A DNA stretch of 64,000 nucleotides from Anaeroglomus sp964630775. GTDB taxonomy: Bacteria; Planctomycetota; Phycisphaerae; Sedimentisphaerales; Anaerohalosphaeraceae. Of this stretch, positions 34,770 through 43,442 are shown in pieces (positions within the stretch are counted from its first letter, which is position 1; each line of letters begins with the position of its first letter). The stretch lies in NCBI GenBank assembly GCA_964630775.1, contig CAZVYY010000005.1, forward strand, positions 1-64,000, given 5' to 3'. Made by a program: the position numbers and the translations under genes. The notes under the pieces were generated by a model. The model had not been told where the DNA came from, made no database searches, and saw only the letters and a program-made list of their open reading frames with translations.

Positions 34770-36596
34770 CTATTGTGCCGGTTTAGCCGGGGGTGCTGCT
34801 GCAGGGTATCGATCCAAATTCTCAATTTTGAAAATGTTGATGAATCGGTTTCCACTTCGCAATTGTTTGATAAATTTGTAAGGCCCTATGTCTTTTGTCT
34901 GGACGAGCGGCTGAATAACCTTGAGATTGTATAATTCATAATAAGGATCATTCGGGGCAAGTCCCAGCCGCGAATCCCAGGCGATGTAAACGACCCCCAG
35001 TTTCTGCAACTGCCGGGCAAAATCAATGATGTCGTCGCCCTTTACGCTTCGGTAATTGATAATCTTGTGTCTTTTATCCGGCGATATATACAAGTTGACT
35101 ACCCCCGACAGGCTTGTCGCCAGCCCTTCGCCTTTCTGACAGTTTTCCATATACCAGTCCGCCAGGTATTTAAACTCGGCGTCGCGTGAGCCGTCATTGA
35201 GCAGCCAGGCGGTGTTCATCTGGCCGGCGACAACCGAGACCAGAAGCATCGAGCACAGGGTGATTTCCAGGACGACGCCTCGGAAGCGATTGAAATACAG
35301 GGACGGGACCGCTAACAGGGCCATGGCAAGCATTGTGACAAACGGCATCGATGCGGCTTTGGCGCAGATTTGCCCGCATCGTTCGAGAACGGGAACCAGA
35401 CTGAAAAACCACAGCAGGGCGATGATGCTGATGACGACCTGAGTGACTGCCATGGCGACGGGGTACCGTCTGGCGGCGATGCCCCAGATCTGACTGATGC
35501 CGTAGAGTGAAATCAGCAGGGCGATCCAGAATATGGGCATGTGAAATCGGGGGATGGGGTAGGGATAATACGCATGGACCAGAAAGTATGGAATCAGGAA
35601 GATGCCCAGAACCAGGACTTTCCAGTTTCGCCGATAGATTGCCCAGCCCGCCCCCAGCAGGAACGTCATGCCGGCGATCATTTTGCTGACCCACATCAGC
35701 ATTTTGCCGGCATTTTCGGATGCCCCGACAGGCAGGGCGGCCAGCGGATTACAGCCGACTGTCCAGATCAGATTCAAGTGCAGGGAAATCCCAATCTTGT
35801 CATTGCCTAATTTGCTGAAGGCGTTGTTGACGCCGGTTTTGAAGACGCTGAAATAATGCGTATCCGAGACTTCATACTTCAGGGTGGCCGCCATCCACAG
35901 GGCCAGAGGAAGACTGGCCAGGATGGAAAGCCCCAGCGCCCCCAGGCGTTCTTTTTTGGAGGCTGCGAATATCATGTCGATGACAAACGCCGCCAGGATC
36001 AGGGCGGCGCATTCATAGCGGACCATGGTTCCAATAGATGCGAACAGATAGCTCCAGCGGCTTCTCCGAAAGATCAGATAAATCGTCAGCAGAATAAAGA
36101 ACAGCAGCGGCGTCTCGGCCAGCGGCTCAATCATCAGGTACAACACCCAGGGATTGATCAGGCACAGCAGGGCCAGCCACTTGCCTGCCCGACCGGCCAA
36201 CTGGCGGGCAATGAGGAAAATCAATATGCCATTGAACGGATGCAGGATGCCGTTGAGCAGCCAGCTTGCCTTGAGGTCGGCATAATTGCCCGACATGAGG
36301 GGGGTCAGGACGTTCTGCAGAATCCCGGTGACCGGACCCCGCTTGAAGGTAGCGGGCAGCTTGAAAGACAAGATGGTTTTGCCAACTTCATAAAAACAGG
36401 AGAAGTCGGAATTGGGCACGATTTGATGGCCGTAGAACAGAATGGATTGATACACACCAAATAAAAAGAGAACCAGGCAGATCCAAAGGGTGATTTTTCT
36501 ATCCCTGTTTTTATCATCAGCGATTAAATTGGGTGTTGTCGCGGGATCTACGCCGGTTTGCTGACGTTCTTTGCGTTTGGATTTTGCGCTATTCAT
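34770..36596 (-). CDS. Polytopic membrane glycosyltransferase-like protein (GT-C fold)
   Basis: A 608-residue protein with about 11-12 membrane helices and a soluble C-terminal domain of about 120 residues. The first helix (ITLWICLVLFLFGVYQ) is followed by a periplasmic loop with PNSDFSCFYE, which has the acidic residue expected for GT-C enzymes such as ArnT/PMT-type (GT39 or GT83). It would transfer a sugar from a polyprenyl phosphate donor. The preceding genes in the operon encode a GT2-type polyprenyl-phosphate glycosyltransferase fusion, which could supply that donor (inference). I chose the inner ATG at 36594-36596; a TTG four codons earlier is possible. It is the last gene of the run starting with mtnA, 105 bp after the methyltransferase gene. 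Confidence 0.7.
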   Translation of the reverse strand: MNSAKSKRKERQQTGVDPATTPNLIADDKNRDRKITLWICLVLFLFGVYQSILFYGHQIVPNSDFSCFYEVGKTILSFKLPATFKRGPVTGILQNVLTPLMSGNYADLKASWLLNGILHPFNGILIFLIARQLAGRAGKWLALLCLINPWVLYLMIEPLAETPLLFFILLTIYLIFRRSRWSYLFASIGTMVRYECAALILAAFVIDMIFAASKKERLGALGLSILASLPLALWMAATLKYEVSDTHYFSVFKTGVNNAFSKLGNDKIGISLHLNLIWTVGCNPLAALPVGASENAGKMLMWVSKMIAGMTFLLGAGWAIYRRNWKVLVLGIFLIPYFLVHAYYPYPIPRFHMPIFWIALLISLYGISQIWGIAARRYPVAMAVTQVVISIIALLWFFSLVPVLERCGQICAKAASMPFVTMLAMALLAVPSLYFNRFRGVVLEITLCSMLLVSVVAGQMNTAWLLNDGSRDAEFKYLADWYMENCQKGEGLATSLSGVVNLYISPDKRHKIINYRSVKGDDIIDFARQLQKLGVVYIAWDSRLGLAPNDPYYELYNLKVIQPLVQTKDIGPYKFIKQLRSGNRFINIFKIENLDRYPAAAPPAKPAQ

Positions 36597-36701
36597 TGAC
36601 TTTATCAAACCCCTTTATCTGGAATCGGAAAATCTTGTTTATACGACAGCAGCGATGGTACAAAATGCTCCGCGGCAAGGTCAAGCAAATTCTGTCTGAG
36701 T

Positions 36702-37481
36702 TCATTCAGGACGTTTTTGAATGACAATGGTTTCAAACATCCCAATCAGGCCATTCAGGGGGCTTAGGCAGCATTCCAGACCTTTGAACAGGGGATACGT
36801 CCAGTCGAAAGTCAATTGCCGCAGGGTGAATCCGCCGCTGAACAGGTAACGCAGCGGGGTGTGAAACCGTCTCTGCAGAATCTGCAGGGTCGGGAACTCG
36901 GTTTGGAAAATCCCCCGGTCGCGGTGAAAGACGATCCACGGCAAAGCCCCGTTTGCCGTGGACAGCGGTCCCTCGGATTTGAACTCCCAGCCGGATGTCG
37001 GGTCGAAGGCTTCGTGGTGAAAATGCTGATAGATGAAGCGTCCCCACAGGGTGTTGCCCGGCTCAATCATGGCGATGCGTCCGCCGGGTTTGAGGATACG
37101 CCGGGCTTCGCGGAAAAACGCCCTGACATCCGGGATATGGTGCAGGACATCGACCATGACGATGGCGTCCACGGAGGCGTCTTCAAACGGCATGTCGCAG
37201 GCCGAGAAGACCCGGTCTACCGTCGGCAGGTCCAGCACATCCGAAGTAATGACCGTCGGCATCAGGGTCTTGAGGAAGCCGCCGCCGCTGCCCAGCTCGA
37301 CAACGGTTTTGTCGCCGCGGTACTCGATTGCCGCCGACAGTTCATGGTAGAAATCCGCGTAGATGCGCCGCAGGAACTTTTTTTTCAGGATAATGTCCCG
37401 GTGCAGCAGGGTCTTCTGTGCATCATTCCACGAGTCGGTGCCTTGCAGTTCCGGCAGTTTGAGTCGGTCCAGTAATCCCAT
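36702..37481 (-). CDS. Class I SAM-dependent methyltransferase
   Basis: Methyltransferase of 259 residues with motif I VVELGSGGGFLKTL, a following acidic strand end, and the later IVMVDVLHHIPDVRAFFREA and LKPGGRIAMIEPG segments, which are characteristic of class I enzymes. The C-terminal part is aromatic and basic, and probably contacts a membrane or lipid-linked substrate. The ATG lies one base after the stop of the upstream gene (TAACATG), so translation is coupled, with no separate ribosome site. An N-terminal extension to 37514 would overlap that gene. The substrate is unknown; methylation of a glycolipid or polysaccharide sugar fits the context. Confidence 0.8.
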   Translation of the reverse strand: MGLLDRLKLPELQGTDSWNDAQKTLLHRDIILKKKFLRRIYADFYHELSAAIEYRGDKTVVELGSGGGFLKTLMPTVITSDVLDLPTVDRVFSACDMPFEDASVDAIVMVDVLHHIPDVRAFFREARRILKPGGRIAMIEPGNTLWGRFIYQHFHHEAFDPTSGWEFKSEGPLSTANGALPWIVFHRDRGIFQTEFPTLQILQRRFHTPLRYLFSGGFTLRQLTFDWTYPLFKGLECCLSPLNGLIGMFETIVIQKRPE

Positions 37482-37482
37482 G

Positions 37483-38892
37483 TTATTTGAGCCATTTAAA
37501 TTTGGTGAACGCAAACCAGCTCATCTTCAGCAGCAGCCAGCCGTGGCGGAAGCGGTCGATGTTGGTGGTGCCATAGGTTCTGGCCCGGTAGGTGACCGGC
37601 ACTTCGACGACTTTGAGGTTCTGTTTGACCGAGCCGAAAATCAGGTCGAAATCGCCGAAGGGGTCAAAGTCGCCGAAAAACGCCCGGTTGGCCGCGAGGA
37701 TGTCGTAGTTGGTACGGCTGATCATCTTGGTACCGCACAGTGTATCGCGAAACCGCTGGTTGAGCAGCCAGGAAAACAACAGGCCGAAAAATTTGTTGGC
37801 CAGCAGGTTCAGAAAACGCATTGCCTGTTTTTCCATCGGATAGACTAAGCGTGAGCCGTTGATGAATTCGCCTTTTCCCTCGGCCAGGGCATGGAAGAAT
37901 TTGGGCAAATCCTCCGGCGGGGCGGTCAGGTCGGCGTCCTGAATCACCAGCACATCGCCGGTGGCGGCGGCAAAACCCTTGCGAACGGCGTCGCCTTTGC
38001 CGCGGCCCTGTCCCTGATGAATGAGCTTGATATTCTTGTCGGGGTGGAGGCGGATTTGATTTTCAATTTCAGCCGCGGTGCCGTCGGTACTATTGCCGTC
38101 CACGAAGACGATTTCGGTGAAGCGGCCCATCTGCGGGATGCGGGCGATGGCATCGGCAATATTGCCGCGTTCGTTGCGGCAGGGCACAATGACTGAGATA
38201 CTGAGCCGGCTGGAATCCTGCACCTGCGGGCGGGGACGGGCAATAATCAGGTTCATCAGGTTCATCGCCCGAAAGCCCGGAATCAGCGAGAGAATTCGAT
38301 TGAAAAAAGATGATACCAGCGGAATGTATTTGGGCAGGAGCATAAAACTTTCGCCGCGGATAAAGTCAAAATCGCTCAGATACAGCAGGTTGGCGATATC
38401 TTCCGGCGGCAGCCAGTTCTGGTAGCTGTTGGGGCGGCGCATCCCGATGGCCGAGCCTAATCGCAGCAGGCTTTCCCACAGGTAGCTGTAATAGGTGATG
38501 ACGATGCGTGTGCCGGGGTGTGTCAGCGGCCGCAGGCATTCAAAGACCTGCTGGATGTCCTGCCAGACGCCGATGGAATTGCAGATGAGAATATAATCAA
38601 AGGTTTCGCCAGGCTGGATATCCTGCGGCTGCTGAAGATGAAACTGCAGATGCGGGAAACGCTGGCGGGCCTGTTCGATGGCCTGCGGATCGGTATCGAT
38701 GCCGACGCCATAGGACGGCTTGACCGCCGCCAGCAAATCACCGCTTTCACAGCCGACATGCAGAACGCGGCTGTTGGGACGGACATTGTATTGGTACAGT
38801 TTTTCGAGCCATTTATAATAGTAGGCGTTTTTGCGCCTCCACGTGTCGCGGGAGGATTCGGCAGGCTGAGGAATGTTTGTATTCGTCTGCAT
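37483..38892 (-). CDS. Fused class I methyltransferase and GT2 glycosyltransferase
   Basis: Two-domain protein of 469 residues. Residues about 30-215 form a class I methyltransferase-like domain (motif I VLHVGCESGDLLAAV, later FDYILICNSIGVW). Residues from about 228 form a GT2 catalytic domain: ISVIVPCRNERGNI, EIVFVDGNSTDGT, and the metal-binding DADLTAPPEDLPKF; LCGTKMISRTNYDIL and VPVTYRARTYGTTNI match polyprenyl-phosphate mannose/glucose synthases. The C-terminus lacks clear membrane helices. A GT2 chain carrying its own methyltransferase suggests coordinated sugar transfer and methylation. It starts one base after the mtnA stop and ends one base before the next methyltransferase gene. Confidence 0.85.
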   Translation of the reverse strand: MQTNTNIPQPAESSRDTWRRKNAYYYKWLEKLYQYNVRPNSRVLHVGCESGDLLAAVKPSYGVGIDTDPQAIEQARQRFPHLQFHLQQPQDIQPGETFDYILICNSIGVWQDIQQVFECLRPLTHPGTRIVITYYSYLWESLLRLGSAIGMRRPNSYQNWLPPEDIANLLYLSDFDFIRGESFMLLPKYIPLVSSFFNRILSLIPGFRAMNLMNLIIARPRPQVQDSSRLSISVIVPCRNERGNIADAIARIPQMGRFTEIVFVDGNSTDGTAAEIENQIRLHPDKNIKLIHQGQGRGKGDAVRKGFAAATGDVLVIQDADLTAPPEDLPKFFHALAEGKGEFINGSRLVYPMEKQAMRFLNLLANKFFGLLFSWLLNQRFRDTLCGTKMISRTNYDILAANRAFFGDFDPFGDFDLIFGSVKQNLKVVEVPVTYRARTYGTTNIDRFRHGWLLLKMSWFAFTKFKWLK

Positions 38893-38893
38893 A

Positions 38894-39973
38894 TTACGAA
38901 ATATCCTGTCTGAGGCATTGGCGGATTGTGTCTGTGCCGGGATGCTGAATGACGCCTTGTTCGGTGATGATGGCGGTAATGTCGGCGTGATCGGTCACAT
39001 CGAAAGCAGGATTATACACGCCGATTTGTTCCGGGGCCATGCGGCTGCCTGCGACGTGTGTCACTTCGTCGTCGCGACGATGTTCAATCGGGATGCCGGT
39101 GCCGTCCGGGATGGACAAGTCAAAGGTGCTGGATGGCGCGGCGACGTAGAAGGGCACGCCGAAGTGCCTGGCAAGGATGCTCAGAGCCAGTGTGCCGATC
39201 TTGTTGGCGGTGTCGCCATTGGCGGCGATGCGGTCGGCACCGACAAGGATGGCGTCGATTGTTCGGGATTTCATCAGCGATGCGGCCATGTTGTCGCATT
39301 GCAGCACGGCATCAATACCGGACTGGGCCAGTTCCCAGGCGGTCAGCCTTGCTCCCTGTAAAAGCGGACGTGTTTCGTCCATATAAACGCAAATTTTTTT
39401 GCCCTGAGCATGAGCGGTATAGATGGGGGCCAGGGCGGTGCCGATACCTGCGGTGGCCAAAGCTCCCGCGTTGCAATGGGTCAGGATGGCGGCATTGTCG
39501 GGGATGAATTCCTGGCCATGCTTGCCGATGGCGTCGCACATCAGCCGGTCTTCGGTTTCGATGGTTTTGGCCTCAGCCAACAGGGCTTCTTTAAGCTGGC
39601 CGGTGCTGCATGTCGGATTGACGGCTAAAAGTTGCTGGGCCGTCCGTTTCATGCGGTTCAGTGCCCAGAACAGGTTGACCGCGGTCGGGCGGCTTTGCGC
39701 GAGGTAATCGGCGGTTTTCAGTGTTGTTTTGAGGGTTTCTGTGGTAGGAGTCGTATCGGGAATCTGACGGCAAGCCAGGCAAATTCCATAGGCGGCGGCC
39801 ACCCCGATGGCGGGGGCACCGCGGACGGCCAGGGTGATGATGGCCTCGAAAAGCTGCTCGGGGGTCCGGCACGCAAGGTATTCCATCCGGCCGGGCAGCT
39901 TCCGCTGGTCGAGCAGTTCGAGGAGGCCGTCTGTGCTACCGGCCCATCGCAATGTTTCAAACGCTTTTACCAT
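38894..39973 (-). CDS. mtnA: S-methyl-5-thioribose-1-phosphate isomerase
   Basis: MtnA, 359 residues, which turns methylthioribose-1-P into methylthioribulose-1-P in the methionine salvage pathway. The catalytic Cys lies in ILTHCNAGALAT and the catalytic Asp in VGADRIAANGDTANKIGT; ETRPLLQGARLTAWEL is another conserved block. The family is related to eIF2B subunits but both catalytic motifs are kept, supporting enzymatic activity. No Shine-Dalgarno sequence precedes the ATG, and a TATAGT box lies only five bases upstream, so the mRNA may be leaderless (inference). It heads a minus-strand operon with glycosyltransferase and methyltransferase genes, an unusual setting for a salvage enzyme. No other mtn gene is in the window. 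Confidence 0.92.
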   Translation of the reverse strand: MVKAFETLRWAGSTDGLLELLDQRKLPGRMEYLACRTPEQLFEAIITLAVRGAPAIGVAAAYGICLACRQIPDTTPTTETLKTTLKTADYLAQSRPTAVNLFWALNRMKRTAQQLLAVNPTCSTGQLKEALLAEAKTIETEDRLMCDAIGKHGQEFIPDNAAILTHCNAGALATAGIGTALAPIYTAHAQGKKICVYMDETRPLLQGARLTAWELAQSGIDAVLQCDNMAASLMKSRTIDAILVGADRIAANGDTANKIGTLALSILARHFGVPFYVAAPSSTFDLSIPDGTGIPIEHRRDDEVTHVAGSRMAPEQIGVYNPAFDVTDHADITAIITEQGVIQHPGTDTIRQCLRQDIS

Positions 39974-40148
39974 AATCGACTATAAGTATATACAAATACG
40001 ACATTTCCAGTCTGACTCACAGTCCAGTACTTTCGGCATATTTGAACAGATATTTTATAATGTAAATTGTATATTGTAAATTGGAATTGGCGGGAATATA
40101 GGTAAAGTTGAGATGTTTTTTTGACAAAAGGATTAAATTTGCAAAGCA

Positions 40149-41405
40149 TTACGATACCACCGGCAGTTGGTCCCAGCGGGTGGTGAATTTGGGGGACAGG
40201 TGTTTGAACTGGGTGTGCCAGGGTTTATCGATGCCTTCGGCGGCCCAGCGGACGGTGCAGTCGCCCCGGCGGTTGATGGCATCGAGGGTCCGCATCAGGC
40301 GGCCGGCCCTGGCCCGGTCGGCCGTATCGAACAGGGTCCGCTGGACGTGTTCCTGCGGGGTCAGCTCGTGCAGCAGGACGCCGGCCCGCTTATAGTCGAA
40401 TCCCTCCCGATAAATCCGCTCAATCGACGCTGTCGCCGACTGGACTAATTCGGCACTGTCAAAGGTGGCGGTGGGAAAGACGGTCGTGTGGACATTGTAA
40501 TAGCGGTGCTCGATGAACCGGCTGGTGGCGACCGAGACCGACATCATCCCGGCGGCAAGGCCTTCCTGGCGGAGTTTTTCCCCGGCCCGGGCCGCATAGG
40601 TGGCCGCCGCTTCCATAAGCTCGTCGATGGCAGTGACCGACCTGCCGAACATGCGGGAGACGATGATGGTTTTTTTGTCCTGCGGATTTTCTTCCAGCGG
40701 GTAACAGCTTATCGCCTGTAGTTCATAGACGGTCCGAACCCCCTGAACCCCGAATTGCCCCCGTATCCAGCCGATGTCGGCCCGGGACAAATCCAGTGCG
40801 TTCATGATCCCGGCGGCATTCAGTTTGCGGGCGATTCGCAGGCCCACCCCCCAGATATCCTGCACGGCAACCCGCTGCAGGGCCTGGGGCAGGAAGGGCG
40901 AATCCGCCAGATTCAGCACGCCGGCGGCCTTGGGGGATTTTTTGGCGATTTTGTTGGCTAATTTGGCCAGTGTTTTGGTGGGGCCGATGCCGACCGATAC
41001 GGGGATTCCCGTCCACTGCCGGACGGTATACTGGATTTGCCTGCCATACTCGGCGGGAGGCTGTCCTATCCCGGACAGGTCCAGAAAAGCCTCGTCAATC
41101 GAATACACCTCCATCGCGGGGGTGAAATCCGCCAGCGTTTGCATGACCCGGCCGGACATGTCGGCGTAGAGGGTGTAATTGGAGGAAAAGGCCTCGACAT
41201 GGTGTTTGTTCAGGATATCACGGACCTCAAATGCCGCCTTGCCCATGCCGATACCGAGGGCCTTGACCTCATTGGAACGCGAGACGATGCAGCCGTCGTT
41301 GTTGGACAAGACCACCACCGGCCTGTGTTCCAGCCCCGGGTTAAAGACCCGTTCGCAGGAGACATAGAAATTGTTGCAATCGACTAAGGCAAACAGCGTC
41401 GTCAT
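40149..41405 (-). CDS. umuC: Y-family translesion DNA polymerase V subunit
   Basis: UmuC-type Y-family polymerase, 418 residues, which copies damaged DNA. The N-terminal catalytic segment FALVDCNNFYVSCERVF holds the first metal-binding Asp, and VYSIDEAFLDLSG gives the SxDE motif. IGPTKTLAKLANKIAK is the finger/palm region, and ALQRVAVQDIWGVGLRIA the helix-hairpin-helix area. The C-terminal domain (EENPQDKKTIIVSRMFGR) is typical for UmuC. The ATG overlaps the end of umuD by 4 bp, the normal umuDC layout. Length matches the family. Confidence 0.95.
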   Translation of the reverse strand: MTTLFALVDCNNFYVSCERVFNPGLEHRPVVVLSNNDGCIVSRSNEVKALGIGMGKAAFEVRDILNKHHVEAFSSNYTLYADMSGRVMQTLADFTPAMEVYSIDEAFLDLSGIGQPPAEYGRQIQYTVRQWTGIPVSVGIGPTKTLAKLANKIAKKSPKAAGVLNLADSPFLPQALQRVAVQDIWGVGLRIARKLNAAGIMNALDLSRADIGWIRGQFGVQGVRTVYELQAISCYPLEENPQDKKTIIVSRMFGRSVTAIDELMEAAATYAARAGEKLRQEGLAAGMMSVSVATSRFIEHRYYNVHTTVFPTATFDSAELVQSATASIERIYREGFDYKRAGVLLHELTPQEHVQRTLFDTADRARAGRLMRTLDAINRRGDCTVRWAAEGIDKPWHTQFKHLSPKFTTRWDQLPVVS

Positions 41406-41833
41406 AAGGGATGAATCACATTGGTAACCACGCCCCAGACCTGGAATTCCGCATCGGTGCTGATTTCCTGGACGGCGTAGTCGGTGTTTTCGGGTTCCAG
41501 ACAGATTTTCTTGCGGTCGATACGGATGCGTTTGACGGTCAGCGAGCCGTTAATGGCGGCGATGACGATGTTTTTATCCCTGGGATTCAGCGAGCGGTCC
41601 ACAATCAGCAGGTCGCCGCTGTGAATGCCGGCCCCGACCATCGAATCGCCGCTGACCCGCACGAAAAACGTGGCGGGGGGATTTTTAATCAGATATTTAT
41701 TTAAATCCAGACGGCCTTCCTCGTAATCCGCGGCCGGCGAGGGAAACCCCGCAGGGACCCGGGCCTCGTAGTAAGGCTGGCTGAGCGAAGTCGACAAATT
41801 CGGTTGATAGATGGTTTTTATCCTGATTTTCAT
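41402..41833 (-). CDS. umuD: UmuD-type SOS mutagenesis protein (S24 peptidase)
   Basis: UmuD, 143 residues. The self-cleavage site is Ala28-Gly29 in VPAGFPSPAADY, and the Ser-Lys dyad is Ser64 (SGDSMVGAGI) and Lys101 (SLTVKRI). After RecA-stimulated cleavage the product joins UmuC to form polymerase V. RLDLNKYLIKNPPATFFV and the following strands match the family end to end. There is no Shine-Dalgarno sequence before the ATG, and a good -10 box ends six bases upstream, so transcription may start at the ATG itself. I see no clear LexA box by the E. coli or Gram-positive consensus; this phylum may use another SOS operator. Confidence 0.93.
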   Translation of the reverse strand: MKIRIKTIYQPNLSTSLSQPYYEARVPAGFPSPAADYEEGRLDLNKYLIKNPPATFFVRVSGDSMVGAGIHSGDLLIVDRSLNPRDKNIVIAAINGSLTVKRIRIDRKKICLEPENTDYAVQEISTDAEFQVWGVVTNVIHPL

Positions 41834-41839
41834 GGATAT

Positions 41840-41868
41840 ATAATACCATACAAAAACCTAACAAGCAA
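41840..41868 (-). promoter_or_regulatory. Candidate promoter of umuDC
   Basis: On the minus strand, TTGCTT (41868-41863) and TATTAT (41845-41840) with a 17-bp spacer. The predicted start point falls on the A of the umuD ATG, implying a leaderless message. Confidence 0.45.
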
Positions 41869-41884
41869 GGGGGTGACGTTGTCC

Positions 41885-41917
41885 ATAAAAAAGGCCTCTG
41901 ATGGTGTCAGAGGCCTT
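41885..41917 (-). terminator. Intrinsic terminator for the PEP-CTERM gene
   Basis: Perfect 11-bp inverted repeat (AAGGCCTCTGA at 41891-41901 and its complement at 41907-41917) with a 5-nt loop. Read on the minus strand it is followed by a run of T residues. It lies downstream of the PEP-CTERM gene and of repeat copy A2, so the repeat would be inside that gene's 3' untranslated region. Confidence 0.85.
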
Positions 41918-41937
41918 GCAGCTTGCAGGGATAATCG

Positions 41938-42106
41938 TCGATGTTGATACTGATCCTGCTTGAAATATTCCGGTTCGTCGCGGCCATTGTGGCTCAAGCC
42001 TCCGTGCTTGAGAGTAATTCAGCCTCCGCCCCCGGCGGTTTCCATAATCATAATTTTGATTTTTGCTCTTTGATTTTTAATCTGCTTCTATACCCGTTGG
42101 GTATAG
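41938..42106 (-). repeat. Dispersed intergenic repeat, copy A2
   Basis: About 165 bp, read on the minus strand. It starts TATACCCAACGGGTATAG, which also encodes the last residues and stop codon of the PEP-CTERM protein, and then follows copy A1 closely. Internal palindromes are TATACCC/GGGTATA, CCGCC/GGCGG and CTCAAGC/GCTTGAG, so the RNA would fold into several hairpins. The distal end reads GGATCAGTATCAACAT, with relatives in copies A1 and A3. Confidence 0.85.
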
Positions 42107-43128
42107 TTTCTTGCTTTCTGCCGCCGCAGGATAACGCCGCCCAGAGTCAGCAGCACCAGCGTCGCGGGTTCGGGGACCAGCACCAGCGAGGTATAGCCGT
42201 CGGCGTATTGAGCATCCACGCTCTTGCCGGCCACACTGGTGTAGATATTGCCGCTGGCGATGGCGGCATCCAGCAGGGTGCTGTAGTCGCCTGCCACGAG
42301 GAACTGGCCGGCGTTGAACTGGATCTTGCCGAGCACCTGGCCGAGTGCCAGTGAATCTGCGGTGAAATCAAAGGTGTTCAAATCGACCAGCGAATAATCG
42401 ATGCCGGCGGGGATGCCGTTGGGGGTAATGCCCAGAATGTTCACGGTACCGCCGTTCATGTTGAGCGAGCCGCCCTGGAGCAGGCTCAGTTTCTGCGTAT
42501 TGATTTGGGCCGAGCCGCTGAGATTGAGTTGGGTATTGCCCAGTCCCATTCTCAGGGCGCCGCTGGTGGCGGCGGCTGTGGCGTCGCTGATGATGATATT
42601 CATTGTTCCGCCGGTCATATCCAGCGTGCAGGATGAGGTGGCGGTTTGCCCGAAGGTGACGCGGTCGGTATTGAGGATGCCGCCGGACATGGCGACAAAC
42701 GCAGCACCTGTATCGCCGAAGGTAGTATAGCTGTTCAGGACGTTAATTGTGCCGCCGGAGATGGTGACATAGCCGGTGGTGGTGGTTTTGCTGATGGCGG
42801 CTCTGAGGGTGTTGGTGATATTGTGGGTTCCGCCGGAAATAATCAGTTCACCGGTGGCATTATCGGTCGTTGCCACCTGCACGTTGGCCGGATTATTGGC
42901 CAGGGTTCCGGAAAGCACTGCGTTGGCGGCCCCGGACTTGTTGATTACCAGCGTATCGTCAGCCAGGTCCGCTGCGATGCTGCCGCTGCCGTCGGCCTTG
43001 GTATTCCAGTTGCCCAGGACACTAAAATCGTTGCCCCCTGCGGCATTGGTCCAGTAATAGGTTGCCGCAAACGCCGGCGCCATGGCTACCGTCATGACCA
43101 GTACAATAAACAAGCGTCTTTTTTTCAT
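42088..43128 (-). CDS. PEP-CTERM sorted secreted protein with autotransporter-like beta repeats
   Basis: A 346-residue exported protein. Signal peptide about 1-22 (FIVLVMTVAMAPAFA). The body is a beta-helix of repeated motifs such as GELIISGGTHNITN, GYVTISGGTINVLN and CTLDMTGGTMNIII, as in autotransporter-associated beta strand proteins. The end is a PEP-CTERM sorting signal: VPEPATLVLLTLGGVIL then basic RRQKARN. It would be cut by an exosortase, which is not in this window. GGAGG lies 7-8 nt before the ATG. Its last five codons lie inside repeat copy A2, so this repeat contributes the protein's C-terminal residues. It is followed by a strong terminator at 41885-41917. Function unknown; surface structure likely. 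Confidence 0.85.
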   Translation of the reverse strand: MKKRRLFIVLVMTVAMAPAFAATYYWTNAAGGNDFSVLGNWNTKADGSGSIAADLADDTLVINKSGAANAVLSGTLANNPANVQVATTDNATGELIISGGTHNITNTLRAAISKTTTTGYVTISGGTINVLNSYTTFGDTGAAFVAMSGGILNTDRVTFGQTATSSCTLDMTGGTMNIIISDATAAATSGALRMGLGNTQLNLSGSAQINTQKLSLLQGGSLNMNGGTVNILGITPNGIPAGIDYSLVDLNTFDFTADSLALGQVLGKIQFNAGQFLVAGDYSTLLDAAIASGNIYTSVAGKSVDAQYADGYTSLVLVPEPATLVLLTLGGVILRRQKARNYTQRV

Positions 43129-43211
43129 TTCCTGCCTCCAAAAATAAAGTTGTTATTTTATCGAGACCTCATCAGTCTCACGTTGTTGTGCGGAAATCTC
43201 ACCCTTTGCCA

Positions 43212-43220
43212 AGTATATCA
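43212..43220 (-). promoter_or_regulatory. Candidate extended -10 promoter of the PEP-CTERM gene
   Basis: On the minus strand TGA-TATACT, an extended -10 element, about 84 nt before the PEP-CTERM start codon. The -35 region is poor (GTTCTC). The rest of the gap from 43129 to 43443 holds no supported gene; frames of 70-85 codons there lack ribosome sites. Confidence 0.35.
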
Positions 43221-43442
43221 TTTTGGGCTTTAAAGAGAACGCCGTTTTGCACATAAAAACCGCCAAAATTAGCCTGCACCAGCGTAAGAAAGGGATTGAC
43301 ATTGCAGGGGAAGTATTGACAATAGGGCTGTTTAAAAAGAGGTATTGGCGAAAAACAAACTTGTTCTTATTCCATTTCCGGTTACCTTTTATATGGATGC
43401 TTTTCCGCAAAATGCACCCTATTTTGCGGGGAAATAGGCAAT

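Noticed and set aside
43296..43321. Two TTGACA hexamers before the first GH27 gene as -35 boxes
   Set aside because: No acceptable -10 hexamer at 16-19 bp from either of them.
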